Below, in pieces: positions 1-12,251 of a stretch of 64,000 bases of DNA. The position numbers and the translations under genes are program-made. Numbering within the stretch: the stretch's first letter is position 1; each line of letters starts with the position of its first letter. Origin of the DNA: Littorina saxatilis (lineage: Eukaryota; Mollusca; Gastropoda; Littorinimorpha; Littorinidae); the NCBI RefSeq assembly GCF_037325665.1, contig NC_090245.1, positions 71,334,126 to 71,398,125 of the forward strand, read 5' to 3'. The notes below the pieces were generated by a model. That model worked only from the letters and a program-made list of their open reading frames with translations, was not told the origin of the DNA and searched no databases.

Positions 1-2606
1 TAAAATAGAGGTAAATGTACAGAGGTTATGAACAGAAAATCTGGTCTAAAAATAGAGGTAAATGTACAGAGGTTATGATCAGAAAATCTGGTCTAAGAAT
101 AGAGGTAAATGTACAGAGGTTATGAACAGAAAATCTGGTCTAAGAATAGAGGTAAATGTACAGAGGTTATGAACAGAAAATCTGGTCTAAAATAGAGGTA
201 AATGTACAGAGGTTATGAACAGAAAATCTGGTCTAAGAATAGAGGTAAATGTACAGAGGTTATGAACAGAAAATCTGGTCTAAAATAGAGGTAAATGTAC
301 AGAGGTTATGAGCAGAAAATCTGGTCTAAGAATAGAGGTAAATGTACAGAGGTTATGATCAGAAAATCTGGTCTAAGAATAGAGGTAAATGTACAGAGGT
401 TATGAACAGAAAATCTGGTCTAAGAATAGAGGTAAATGTACAGAGGTTATGAACAGAAAATCTGGTCTAAAATAGAGGTAAATGTACAGAGGTTATGAAC
501 AGAAAATCTGGTCTAAAAATAGAGGTAAATGTACAGAGGTTATGAACAGAAAATCTGGTCTAAAAATAGAGATAAATATACAGAGGTTATGAACAGAAAA
601 TCTGGTCTAAAAATAGAGGTAAATGTACAGAGGTTATGAACAGAAAATCTGGTCTAAAAATAGAGGTAAATGTACAGAGGTTATGAACAGAAAATCTGGT
701 CTAAAAATAGAGGTAAATGGACAGAGGTTATGAAAAGAAAATCTGGTCTAACAATAGAGGTAAATGGACAGAGGTTATGAACAGAAAATCTGGTCTAAAA
801 ATAGAGGTAAATGGACAAAGGTTATGAACAGAAAATCTGGTCTAAAAATAGAGGTAAATGTACAGAGGTTATGAACAGAAAATCTGGTCTAAAAATAGAG
901 GTAAATGGACAAAGGTTATGAACAGAAAATCTGGTCTAAAAATAGAGGTAAATGTACAGAGGTTATGAACAGAAAATCTGGTCTAAAAATAGAGGTAAAT
1001 GTACAGAGGTTATGAACAGAAAATCTGGTCCAAAAATAGAGGTAAATGTACAGAGGTTATGAACAGAAAATCTGGTCCAAAAATAGAGCTAAATGTACAG
1101 AGGTTATGAGCAGAAAATCTGGTCTAAGAATAGAGGTAAATGTACAGAGGTTATGATCAGAAAATCTGGTCCAAAAATAGAGGTAAATTTACAGAGGTTA
1201 TGAACAGAAAATCTGGTCTAAAATAGAGGTAAATGTACAGAGGTTATGAACAGAAAATCTGGTCTAAAATAGAGGTAAATGTACAGAGGTTATGAACAGA
1301 AAATCTGGTCTAAGAATAGAGGTAAATGTACGGAGGTTATGAACAGAAAATCTGGTCTAAGAATAGAGGTAAATGTACAGAGGTTATGAACAGAAAATCT
1401 GGTCTAAAATAGAGGTAAATGTACAGAGGTTATGAGCAGAAAATCTGGTCTAAGAATAGAGGTAAATGTACAGAGGTTATGAACAGAAAATCTGGTCTAA
1501 AATAGAGGTAAATGTACAGAGGTTATGAACAGAAAATCTGGTCTAAAAATAGAGGTAAATGTACAGAGGTTATGATCAGAAAATCTGGTCTAAGAATAGA
1601 GGTAAATGTACAGAGGTTATGAACAGAAAATCTGGTCTAAGAATAGAGGTAAATGTACAGAGGTTATGAACAGAAAATCTGGTCTAAAATAGAGGTAAAT
1701 GTACAGAGGTTATGAACAGAAAATCTGGTCTAAAAATAGAGGTAAATGTACAGAGGTTATGAACAGAAAATCTGGTCTAAAAATAGAGATAAATATACAG
1801 AGGTTATGAACAGAAAATCTGGTCTAAAAATAGAGGTAAATGTACAGAGGTTATGAACAGAAAATCTGGTCTAAAAATAGAGGTAAATGGACAGAGGTTA
1901 TGAACAGAAAATCTGGTCTAAAAATAGAGGTAAATGGACAGAGGTTATGAAAAGAAAATCTGGTCTAACAATAGAGGTAAATGGACAGAGGTTATGAACA
2001 GAAAATCTGGTCTAAAAATAGAGGTAAATGGACAGAGGTTATGAACAGAAAATCTGGTCTAAAAATAGAGGTAAATGGACAAAGGTTATGAACAGAAAAT
2101 CTGGTCTAAAAATAGAGATAAATATACAGAGGTTATGAACAGAAAATCTGGTCTAAAAATAGAGGTAAATGTACAGAGGTTATGAACAGAAAATCTGGTC
2201 TAAAAATAGAGGTAAATGGACAGAGGTTATGAACAGAAAATCTGGTCTAAAAATAGAGGTAAATGGACAAAGGTTATGAACAGAAAATCTGGTCTAAAAA
2301 TAGAGGTAAATGTACAGAGGTTATGAACAGAAAATCTGGTCTAAAAATAGAGGTAAATGTACAGAGGTTATGAACAGAAAATCAGGTCTAAAAATAGAGG
2401 TAAATGTACAGAGGTTATTAACAGAAAATCTGGTCTAAAAAGAGGTTATGAACAGAAAATCTGGTCTAAAAATAGAGGTAAATGTACAGAGGTTATGAAC
2501 AGAAAATCAGGTCTAAAAATAGAGGTAAATGTACAGAGGTTATGAACAGAAAATCAGGTCTAAAAATAGAGGTAAATGTACAGAGGTTATGAACAGAAAA
2601 TCTGGA
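1..2606. repeat. 47-bp satellite array, about 55 units
   Basis: Head-to-tail units of 45-47 bp fill the window from its left edge, so the true array is longer. Each unit contains GAGGTAAATGTACAGAGG followed by TTATGAACAGAAAATCTGG. Units differ by small changes (GTACAG/GGACAG, TCTAAAA/TCTAAGA, GAACAG/GATCAG). Rare variants recur about 1,217 bp apart (gagataaatatac near 571 and 1788; a tgaaaag variant near 731 and 1948), showing that a block of about 26 units was duplicated as a whole. Short open frames inside are by-products of the repeat. Confidence 0.97.
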
Positions 2607-2680
2607 GGAAAAATAGTCTTTTAAGGGAAGGAGTCATTGAGTGAGGGGTCTTAAAAGGGGGGTTCCATTGTTGTCTTAGA
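2607..2680 (-). repeat. right remnant of a dispersed E-family element flanking the satellite
   Basis: Directly after the last satellite unit the sequence reads GTCTTTTAAGGGAAGGAGTC and then GGGGTCTTAAAAGGGGGGTT ending in CCATTG. This is the reverse complement of the outer part of the E-family copy at 39,591-39,740 (ACAGTGGACCCCCC, AATTTAAGACTGCC). The satellite therefore sits inside, and appears to have grown from, an element of this family. Confidence 0.6.
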
Positions 2681-2754
2681 TTAGGTGGGAAAAGTGATGG
2701 TGAAGAATGTTCACTGAATTGATTATGACTGGGTTTTTTTTGCACTTGTTACAG

Positions 2755-2812
2755 AATGACCAAACAATTGCTGCTGGAGAGGACTAACCCTGATGAAGTC
2801 AAAGGCAGCTGA
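2755..2812 (+). CDS. possible terminal coding exon of a gene entering from the left (weak)
   Basis: A T-rich tract ending in ttgttacag at 2754 looks like a splice acceptor. Behind it two frames give short peptides before a stop: one ends NDQTIAAGED at 2787, the other MTKQLLLERTNPDEVKGS at 2812. I recognise neither. The several kilobases downstream lack genes and are T-rich, which would suit a long 3' UTR. No upstream exon is visible because the satellite fills the left side. A chance acceptor is as likely. Confidence 0.2.
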
Positions 2813-4740
2813 CGCAGCTAACTGCTTGCAACGCTCCAAAGAACTACTAACCAAGGGCTGAGGGTCACATGCACCCCTGTTCAGCCAATCAGATTGCAAA
2901 CAAAGCAGTTTTTGCTGCGGAGCTGGTCTCTCGGCAAGCCAAGACTGCTTCCTTCATGCCTAAGCAAGGTGCTTGCATAATTTATGTTAATGGAAGTCAA
3001 GGAGATGGCAAAAGAGGTTTTTTCATGGAGAAACAAGTGAGTGTTCGAAAGAGAAGATTGTGGGCTGCTTCCTCATTGATTCGGCGCGTGGTGATGTTTC
3101 TTAACATTGAGACATAATAATAATATTAAAAGAGGCTCATGATAAAGGGACGAAAAGTTCACCAAGCAAAGCTTTAAGGCCAAAATCGTGTAAGCTCCTT
3201 TCTGTCTATAGTGCTTGCATTGTATGTATCTTTCTTGCGCCATGATGTGTTTGCTGTTGTTTATGAATGTAAGAATTATCTCAGTCATCCTGTAAATCAG
3301 GAGTAGTTCATGATATCATAAAAGTAGGAAAAAGAGTGTGAACAGAGTAAAGTGCTCAGCAAAGTGATGAAAAAGTGCATTTTTGTTTTTTCTCTCTGTC
3401 ACAAATATCTTTTCCATATTTCCAGGATGTCCTTAATCTTCCTCTGAATTGCCTTCGTGAATCTCAAAGTCTGGCAAAATACAGTTAGACGCAACCTCAT
3501 GCCCCTTCTTCTGTTTGGTATTGAGTGAACTTAATCCCTGTTTTACTTGCACAATGTCCATCCTTTCTTGCACAATCCTGGTACATTTTCTTTGTCCTCT
3601 CTCCCCTTTGTTTATTTGTTTTGTTTTTTGTTTTTTGCTTGAGCAGGGTCAGATGATCTCAAGTGAGGTTAAGCCAGCATAATGACCGCTGGTCTATCAG
3701 TGAAGTGTTGCTGAAATTGTATGGGTTATGCAAATATCAAAAATAGTTTTCCAAGCTCAGATGGCTTTTGGTACTGCCATGGTTATTTGGGGAAAACTTT
3801 TAATACCTAATTTAATTAATTACCGATCAAGGAAAAATGTGCTTTTGAGTGAGAGTTGGTAATCAGTTGAGTCACTTCCACTGTTCTCTATTCTTTCAAT
3901 AGCTGGCTCTCAATTGTTGATTTGACTTGTTTATTAGTAGGAGGGCCTGATGTATTCGTGTTTGTGATGGAAGTATGGCAGTTTTTGATGAGCCAAGTGA
4001 TTTTATGTTTACATTAACAAAGTGACCATGACGTAATGCCAGTCTTGCAAATTTTGCAAGACGATCAGAGTAAGAAAAATTTGTTGATGATGCAGGATTT
4101 TATAAAGTGCCCTGCAGTCTTGTTTACATGTACAAATAATGTATACCTTAGCACACCTCCTCTGCTGCCCGTACCAACCCATGTGCCTCTGTTTTGCTGG
4201 CATTGATGATTACCATGTCTTGCTCTCACCCACACATTAGTTTCAGCACAGTAGAATCCTGTTACTGGCTTTAAGTTAAAAATCAAACAGCTGTATTTTT
4301 TAAGAGCAGTTTTAGTAGCAATGAGCTACAGTAAGACAAAGTAAAATGTGGAAGTATGTTTCCTACAGCTATTTTGATCAGGAAACAAGCGGACAAATCA
4401 AAGAATTTTTGGATTGCTTTTAGTATGCTTTGAATGAAGTAAATAATCAAAACCAAACTTAAAATCATAAGTAAGACATTTGACCTTAAAATAAACACTT
4501 TTAAACAGCTGTGAGAGACTGTGAAAAGGCAATAGTTATTGTGTTATTTGTTGCATGTGTACGCAATGTTATTAGTTCTAATTAGAGTTTTGTGCTTGCC
4601 TTGATGTGGATCAATTTGTATTAGTCAGACTTAAAGTGATTGTCTAGCTGTATCACCAGGGTACATGTACTTGTGTACTTGCAGTTGTCAGTGTACTTTC
4701 ACATGTACTTATCATAAAGCTAGTGATGAATCTACATGTA
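2813..4740. other. non-coding, AT-rich, mostly unique sequence
   Basis: No convincing exon or known repeat was seen. Open frames are short and have no recognisable domain. It could be 3' UTR of a plus-strand gene ending near 2.8 kb, or intergenic DNA. Confidence 0.5.
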
Positions 4741-4935
4741 TCCCCCGCGGGTTAGGGGGAAGAATTTACCCGATGCTCCCCAGCATGTCGTAAGAGGCGA
4801 CTAACGGATTATGTTTCTCCTTTTACCCTTGTTAAGTGTTTCTTAAATACAATATAGTCAATGTTTGTAAAGATTTTAGTCAAGCAGTATGTAAGAAATG
4901 TGAAGTCCTTTGTACTGGAAACTTGCATTCTCCGA
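4741..4935 (+). mobile_element. SINE family A, 5' half
   Basis: Begins CCCCCGCGGGTTAGGGGGAA and runs through GTCGTAAGAGGCGACTAACG, as in the longer copies at 10,402-10,775, 42,060-42,430 and 43,768-44,142. It stops abruptly at the foldback starting at 4,936, so the 3' half (GCAAGCCCCTGGAGC to the AAAG-rich tail) is absent. Confidence 0.8.
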
Positions 4936-5050
4936 GTCTCGGTGATTATTAAAAATAATGGTCGAAGTAGCGGATCATGAAAAATGCGAGCTTCAGCGAG
5001 CTTTTTCATGACCGCAAACTGAGACCATTATTTTTGATAATCACTGAGAC
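4936..5050. repeat. foldback (hairpin) element of about 115 bp
   Basis: GTCTCGGTGATTATTAAAAA on the left and its near-perfect inverted partner ending in TCACTGAGAC on the right enclose a second small inversion (TCATGAAAAA versus TTTTTCATGA). Together they would fold into one long hairpin. It lies exactly at the broken end of the SINE A copy. Confidence 0.75.
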
Positions 5051-5827
5051 GAGGTGTGTAACATCTTTATTCCTCCTTTCTTCAGTTATTCAAAGAAAAC
5101 GAGAGTTTTTGTGCGAAAGTTTGATCGAATCCGAATCACTCAACCAGTCAACCTGCGCGGGCGATCGATTAATGCGCGATTGTATAGTTCCGTGCAAATC
5201 ATTCCATTCTGTTAACACTTCTTGTCAGTTTCCCTGTTTTGGACTAAAATCAAGTACACAGATATGCTGTTATTCTGCTGTGGCGGTAATGGCAGATATT
5301 GTGTGTTCTTTTTATGTTTTAGTATCACTTAGGATAATGTTCTTTCGTCAAATTGAACTAGCAGACGAACATTTGCACCCGTGTTCCAACGTTAATTACT
5401 GTATGAAGTTCAGTTTTCTGGGGAAAATAGTGTATGAAACCGCTTTATGTTGTTTAAATTGATGAGATATGTGCATTTGGTTGCGTGTGATCTGTTTATA
5501 AAATGAAATATTGTTGAAAACTGACCGTCGGATTGCAGTCAGTGTTGTCGAAGAAACTGAGTGACAAGAAGGGGAACTACTCTTGTCGCTAGACAAAGTA
5601 TGAGTTACTTACCTTGGGAATTTGCTTGTGATGAACGTTTGCGCACGGCAGATCTAGATTCAGAAAACAACCAAACTCATGGATTTTATATGGAGATTCA
5701 TGTGTTCAGGCCTGTAGTTGTTAATTTAAATGCGATATGTTTGTATTGTTTGCTCCAGAAATGTATACTTCGTACATTAGAGCGTTCGGAACTTTTCAGT
5801 CGCAAAAGTAGTACCGAAACAGAACAG

Positions 5828-6129
5828 CTTCTCAACCCATTGCACTATCGAGGATTCAGGTTGTTGCTGGCTCGTTATTTGTTTGGTTGCTGGGTCATTA
5901 TCGAAAAATAACTAGCTCTACAAGTTTACAGAGGTAAAGAAGCATTGTACTACGTTGCAAGCCCCTGGAGCAATTTTGCTTCTCAACCCATTGCACTATC
6001 AAGGATTCAGGTTGTTGCTGGCTCGTTATTTGTTTGGTTGCTGGGTCATTATCGAAAAATAACTAGCTCTACAAGTTTACAGAGATAAAGAAGCATTGTA
6101 CTACGTTGCAAGCCCCTGGAGCAATTTTT
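5828..6129. repeat. 151-bp tandem duplication, two copies
   Basis: The stretch from CTTCTCAACCCATTGCAC to CCCCTGGAGCAATTTT occurs at 5,828 and again at 5,979 with very few differences. The repeated block includes the middle of a SINE A copy (TACTACGTTGCAAGCCCCTG), so the duplication followed the SINE insertion. Confidence 0.85.
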
Positions 6130-6262
6130 TTATTAGTGCTTTTGTGAACAAGAAACAATTAACAAGTGGCTCTATCCCATCTCCCCCCTTTCCCCGTCGC
6201 GATATAACCTTGAACGGTTGAAAACAACGTTAAACACCAAATAAAGAAAGAAAGAAATCTAC
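6090..6262 (+). mobile_element. SINE family A, 3' half
   Basis: Runs from the GCAAGCCCCTGGAGC block through CCGTCGCGATATAACCTTG and GTTAAACACCAAATAAAG to an AAAG tail. It carries the tgaacggttg variant also found in the 59-bp insertion at 49,479, marking a subfamily distinct from the copies reading ttcgtggttg. The 5' half is missing. Confidence 0.85.
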
Positions 6263-6328
6263 ATGTAGTTATAATAGGAAAGGTCACCATTGATACTTTT
6301 AATATGAAATGTAGAAGTCACTACATTA

Positions 6329-6667
6329 GGCCAAAAAAAAAAAATTGTCTGTTTAGGGTAACCCGACCGACCCTATCGATTTGGCGCCGACCCAAAAACT
6401 TTTTTTTGATTTCAAAAAAAAAAAGAGGTAAAAATGCTAAAAAGAGACATTTGGCGTTTCTTTCTCTCCCTTTCTCTCTGTTTTATTTATACGTTAGTTT
6501 TGAAACATGTATTCATCAAATATAAGAAGTGAATGTTCAGCCAACATAGCATTTACACACACACACACACACACACAAAAAAAACAAAAACAAAAAATTT
6601 ACCTACCTACCGACCCTACTTTTTTTGGTCATGTTACCCTAAACAGACAATTTTTTATTTTTGGCCT
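6329..6667. mobile_element. inverted-repeat MITE, about 340 bp
   Basis: The ends GGCCAAAAA...TTGTCTGTTTAGGGTAAC and GTTACCCTAAACAGACAATT...TTTTTGGCC are inverted repeats of about 35 bp. Both ends are flanked by TTA, a possible target duplication. The interior holds a second inverted block (ACCGACCCTA), an A-run and a short CA tract. No transposase. Confidence 0.85.
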
Positions 6668-6669
6668 TA

Positions 6670-9120
6670 CTTCCATTTGTTGCTAGAACATGGTACGTAC
6701 AGTTTTACATTTTAATCTGATTTGGCATCTTTCAGAGCATTTTTGTTCTCAGCTTTTCACATTTACTTGTTATTTATTGTCTTTTGTGACTGTTTCCCTT
6801 CGTTATTTGAAGTATTTTAAACTTGATTTATTTTAAATTTACTTTTAGAATCTAGATGTGATTGTTAACATTGTACCAAAAGTATTGACACAGAACCAAA
6901 CACTTTTTTGTTTTGTTTGTGGCTATGAATGTAATCCATCATTTTGTTGATTTGTTTATTTGTTTTTTGGTTCATACGTTTCAGCTGTTTAGTCAATGCT
7001 TGTTTGATTCTGTTTTGCTCTGCAAATCTTGCCTGTGAACAAAGTATTCTGCAATATGATTCTGCGATATAATTTTATTCTCAGCATAAAGGCAGACCTT
7101 TTTCTTGCCTTTTTTTCATGATTGAAATCCGTTTTTGATTTTCTATTGGTCTCTGTTTGAAATTGTGCTTCCGTTGTCACGTTTTTCTTCTTTAGTGAAC
7201 ATGTTATGTTGTTATTCTGGTTGTCGATATCCATATGATTTTTAAGCATAAGACCTTTGTCATAATAATCAAAATGCTTATCAAATTTGGGTAGAGAATT
7301 CAGTGCTTGTAATTTGTTTTTCGAGGAAAATTTGAATATTTACAGCGCACTTGTTGAAGTTTATATTTTAGCAGTATGGTGCTTTGAAAGATGTGCTTCA
7401 GTTAAGTGTGTCTTCAACCATAACCTTATTTATAAAACTATCACTGTTTTTGTTTATTATTCTGCAATCTTTCAAAGAACAAAGCTACTGTCAAAATTCT
7501 CTGCTTAAAGTTCACATATTTATTTGAACAGCTTAAGAGGACAACAAAGCACAGTTTGGGTGTTCATAAAGCACAGATCAGACTGCTAGCTGCTGTTCTG
7601 TTGTGTGCTTTACCCTTTGCTACATTTCACAAAAATGTGAACAGATGGCTAAGTGCTTGCAGTAGCGAACTGTCTCAGAGTTATCACCATGAAGTGTTTG
7701 TTGCACTGGACTTGACCTTGTTAAAGAGAAATTCACTCTTATTATATTTTCATTGTTGTTTGCAGCATAAGCAGAAAGGTGTTATCAGTTCTCTGAGGTT
7801 ATTTGGCATGCTGAAAGGCATGCTGTTATTGAAATGTGGTTGTGAGTAAGCAGGAGGGGGTGATGGATGGTAGAGAGAGTGTGTGTGCGAGTGTCTTTGT
7901 GTGTGTGTGTGTGTGAGTGTGTTCACAGTGTTTGTGTGTGTGTGTGTGTGTGAATTACAATTTATAAGATGTATTTTCATGGCTTTTCTGTGAGAATGTA
8001 ATATTTGGTACTGTGTGTAAATCATATCATGTATGTGTGTATTGTACTATATAGTGATAATCAGCTGTTGTTTACATGTTCGAACCAAGGTAATAATGTA
8101 CCTTTGTGGACAGACGCAGAGGTGTTTCTCTGTTACTTGCTGTTGTTCTGAGGTGCTAAACATGTTTAATGTTTTGATGCTGAGTATGCTCACAGCATTA
8201 TGATGTTTTTATTTTATTTATATATATATATATATATATACATGTTAAATGTTGTATATGTCGGTGATATCCTTTCTGTTGTTGCTTTTTGAACAGCTTC
8301 TAGTCATGGCATATCATTTTAAATTGCTTGGTGTTGGCCTCTTCCCCTGTGAATGTCTCACCCTCTCTATCTGAATCTCCTTCTTTGTTCATGTTCACAA
8401 CTCTGACACACACTTTATGGTGCAACTGTAGGCAAGATAGGCTGTGCCGTGCAGATTTCTTAATGCTGTCGCTGTGTTTATAGCATAGTTCGTGAACTAA
8501 GATGTTTGTAGCATTTAAGTTGCTTACAGAATTGCACAAAAAATGGCATTTAGATTACTTCTGCACAACTTCTGTGATTTTTTACCGTTAGTGAGTGCTG
8601 AAGTTCTGCAGAAACAGCTGTGATGCCCCCAGGGGTTGAATTGTCAGAAAAAATTGTGAAACGTGTGTAATAGTTATTTGTCTAGTGACAGACTTGCACA
8701 ATAGCTAGGATCTGATCTAGAGATGCAGTGATAAATGAGTCCACCAAAGCACTGTCTTCTGTCAGTATTTCAGTGAGCTGTCTTTATTGACAGCTATATT
8801 CTTTTTCTTACAAACTTCTGTTTTGTGTTAAGAAAGGGACTGAGTGGGTTGTAGCTTGCACCGTAGAAACATGACAACATATGTGTGTAATTGGTAATGA
8901 TTAAGGACTTCAGATGAATCAAAACTTGTTGTTATGTCAGAAAATCATGACAAAGCACTGTGTTCTCAGGGACTGAACAATCAAAACTATTTTGAATTGA
9001 CCTTGTTGTTTTTGCTTGCTGTGCTGTAACTGTAAACTGTAACATTTGAAATGCAACCATGATATCTGCTAGTTGTGTAAAGCAATCTATCTGTCAATTT
9101 GCGGTTGTATCTTTTAAAGA
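6670..9120. other. non-coding AT-rich sequence with short TG and TA tracts
   Basis: Nothing gene-like was recognised. TG repeats lie at about 7,895-7,955 and a TA tract at about 8,217-8,241. TACATGTA-type words and T-runs are common, compatible with UTR or intergenic DNA. Confidence 0.5.
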
Positions 9121-9124
9121 AGGT

Positions 9125-9303
9125 ACGGTGGTACCTGCGATGTGAGGCCCCTCTGATGAGGGGACACCCTCCCAATAAAGGTCACCTTCCGTTGTCCCTT
9201 CGTTTATTATCTTGACCAAAATATACCTGTCATAACAGGCCACCTGCAATGTAGGTTGGGTCATGAGACATGACACTGCTGGTCTTCATCGCAGGTACCA
9301 CTA
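9125..9303. mobile_element. short inverted-repeat element with E-like ends
   Basis: GTGGTACCTGCGATG at 9,128-9,142 is matched exactly in inverted orientation at 9,287-9,301. The start ACGGTGGTACCT resembles the ends of other E-family copies (27,124; 39,591; 42,510). About 180 bp, no coding capacity. Confidence 0.7.
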
Positions 9304-10400
9304 GAAATGTTCTTGAGGTGTACTGATTAGAAGTTCCATGTATGACTTCCAAACAAAATGGAAGAGTAGCTAGAAGAAATCTGAGAGTTTTTGAAATCCA
9401 TAAACCTCTTCGTGTGCATACTGTCACATTTGTTAATGAATTTCCTAGAAACGATATCTTGATGTTTTCTCGATGGAATAAGTATACAAACTTGATTGAG
9501 TAGTCTTGCCCATTGATCTGTTCAAAATTGCAAAAGGATCATGGTCTTTAAAAGTGAAAGTTTAAGTTGACATGTTCTTACACATGAATCTTTTATGAGC
9601 TACCCACCCACCCCCCACCCCACTTAATCTGAGTCATACATCAATACATTACTTTTTTGTGATGTAATCAGCATTTTCTGTAGAACGCTAATGTTGATAT
9701 TTGTTTAAAGTTTAAATTGAGCCTGAAGCTCTGCTATTTGTTCCTGAAGTGTTTTTGCAAGATGAGATTATTTTTCTTCACCATGAGAAAGAATGTGAAA
9801 TTAGAAGTTCAAGATGCAAAAAAACAAATAGCATGGATACAACATTTCAGATCCAAACCTTCTGCAGACTGATTATTCTGTTTTTAACCCCAAAAAGTAA
9901 AAAAAAAAAATAAAAGGTCATGTCTTGCTTTTGTTAATCGTAATACAGTAAGCAATCAGCTGATTTCTCTGGTTTCAAAAGAAGGAAAAAATAATGCTTT
10001 AGTTTGTGCATGATTTCATGGTTATTGTTTGCCACAAGACAATCAGATTTATTTCAAGTTTTATTTGTCAGATTTCTTTTTATTTTACGCTCATTGTTGA
10101 TTTTTACAGGAGAGATTTACTCATATATATACGCACAAATAAAACAAATAAAAAATTATATGTATTCCTGCTGTATAAGAGCTTGATTTCGTACAGATGA
10201 CGGGATAATTTATGTACTTTGTGACATTATTCTTTTAATCACATTGCCTTTTTTGGGGACTCACTTGAGTACTAAGTGAGTCTTAGCAATGAGCAGTGTT
10301 TGTCCAAATAGAAGGGCGGCCAGCAAACAATGAACAAACAAAAATTAACATTGAGGTTATCTCAGATGTTTTTGAAGCTGGAGCTTTAAAACTTTGCGCA
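9304..10400. other. non-coding AT-rich sequence
   Basis: No exon, RNA gene or repeat longer than homopolymer runs was recognised. Confidence 0.5.
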
Positions 10401-10401
10401 C

Positions 10402-10775
10402 CCCCCGCGGGTTAGGGGGAAGAATTTACCCGATGCTCCCCAGCATGTCGTAAGAGGCGACTAACGGATTCTGTTTCTCTTTTTACCCTTGTTACGTGTT
10501 TCTTGTATAGAATATAGTCCATTTTTGTAAAGATTTTAGTCAAGCAGTATGTAAGATATGTTATGTCCTTTGTACTGGAAACTTGCATTCTCCCAGTAAG
10601 GTAATACATTGTACTATGTTGCAAGCCCCTGGAGCAAATTTTTGATTAGTGCTTTTGTGAACAAGAAACAATTGACAAGTGGCTCTATCCGATCTTCCCC
10701 CTTTCCCCGTCGCGATATAACCTTCTTGGTTGAAAACGAAGTTAAATACCAAATAGAGAAAGAAAGAAAGAAAAC
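10402..10775 (+). mobile_element. SINE family A, essentially full length
   Basis: Starts CCCCCCGCGGGTTAGGGGGA, contains GTCGTAAGAGGCGACTAACG, TACTGGAAACTTGCATTCTC and GCAAGCCCCTGGAGC, then CCGTCGCGATATAACC, and ends with GAAAGAAAGAAAGAAA. The order matches the two minus-strand copies at 42-44 kb. No obvious tRNA boxes were found in its head. Confidence 0.85.
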
Positions 10776-11224
10776 TTTGCGCACTTCTAGGGTTTGATGA
10801 TCCCCAGACATTACCCCAGTCTGGTTGACCCTTGTCAAATTTCAAGGTCATAGCGGGGATGTGTCATACCTAATTATTAAGTCTTATTTTCAAAACAGAC
10901 AGATCCATGTTTCGCTTATCTGATATTTGCTTAGAACACATGATTTGTATTGAAAATTCCCCTAATTTTATGCTGTAATTCATTGCTTTTTTTTAGTCAT
11001 TTCTGTTTGATAATTGCTGTCTCTCTGATATTACCAGAAGAAATATATTGGTACTGCACCCTGTGCGAGAGATTACATCAGGAGATCATATGATAACTGT
11101 GTATCTTTATGCACATTTTAATCATCGTAACAACTTGTTAAACAGAACATAAGTGCAATATTTTTTTCGGTTTAGGTTAACAATCTTTTTTTGTTAGTCA
11201 AATTTATTTGTGTGCGAACACACA

Positions 11225-11700
11225 CACGGACTCGGATTCCCGCAGTGGGGCACTGCGGTTATGAAATTAAAAGCCCCTCCTGTTTTTGGAACCGCAGGAG
11301 CTTTCTAGTTTGCTGTTAGGTAGATTTTTGGTTCCTCTTTCCTGTCATGCTCTCTTTTTCTTCATGAATTCTTTTCTTTTTTCTGCCTTCTTGCTCATTC
11401 ACCTGTATTTTTTCCAAAAATCTCTTCTCTTGCCGCTTGTCTCGCGATTCATGTATAGTTTAATCTGTTAGTGTTCTGATGTAAGTCCAGCAGTAGATAG
11501 GTTAAGCCTATTTTAACATACTGGAAACTGGTAATCTTCCAGTAGGTATTAATTTAGTTTTACTAAAGCCTGCTGGGACACAAGTAATGGGTTAGTGCAT
11601 TTGTAAACAGGAATCGCTTGACAAGTGGCCCCCTTCATCCCCCCCTTCCTCGTCCTGATATGGCTCTGCGTAGTCGGCTGGACGTTAAGCAACAAATAAA
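11225..11700 (+). mobile_element. dispersed retroposon-like element
   Basis: CGGACTCGGATTCCCGCAGT and AAAGCCCCTCCTG open a block whose far part reads GACAAGTGGCCCCCTTCATC followed by GGCTGGACGTTAAGCAACAA and a tail of ATAAACACACACAC. The 'ACGTTAAGCAACAAA' ending is typical of abundant lophotrochozoan SINE-like repeats. CACACACGGACTCGGAT occurs at both edges (11,221 and 11,701), a possible target duplication or internal repeat. Confidence 0.5.
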
Positions 11701-12250
11701 CACACACACGGACTCGGATCTATGTAACTATTGGAACCTTTCTTGTTTTCGTTTTGTTTGTTTTGCTGCCAAGGAGATGTTTGTTTTTTCGTGCTTTAAT
11801 TTATTTATTTATTTGTTGAAGAATAATGTCATACTCCTGCCCGTCAAGATTATCACGTCAGTTTTTCTGATGTATGTGAATGTGATGCTTCTACATGTAT
11901 GTGTGTACTGTACACAAGTTTTTGTGTGTGTACTTTAACTATGATGTAGATGGATGATCTTTGTTGTCAGTACATGTATTGTATAACCCTGATCCCAGTT
12001 ACTGTTTATACCGCTGTGATAGTTAGCTTCAGTTTTTCATTGTCTACATGAATTGTCAAGGTACCAAAGCGTTAGCGTTCTTGTACCAGACTAGATTTGT
12101 ATTCAGTGCCATGTGATCTGTGAAACAAGCATTTGTATAAATACACTTGAGAAGAACTGATGTCTTTGTTTTTACTGAAAAGGGTGTAAATATCTCTGGG
12201 AAACCAAAACAGATATACTGCTTGCGTTCCAAAATCAATGAGTCAAACAA
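11701..12250. other. non-coding, no feature recognised
   Basis: AT-rich sequence with TACATGTA-like words and short TG runs. No exon or repeat recognised. Confidence 0.45.
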
Positions 12251-12251
12251 T

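Noticed and set aside
2869-3117. 82-residue frame as a gene
   Set aside because: No domain, no splice signals around it, and composition like the surrounding non-coding DNA.
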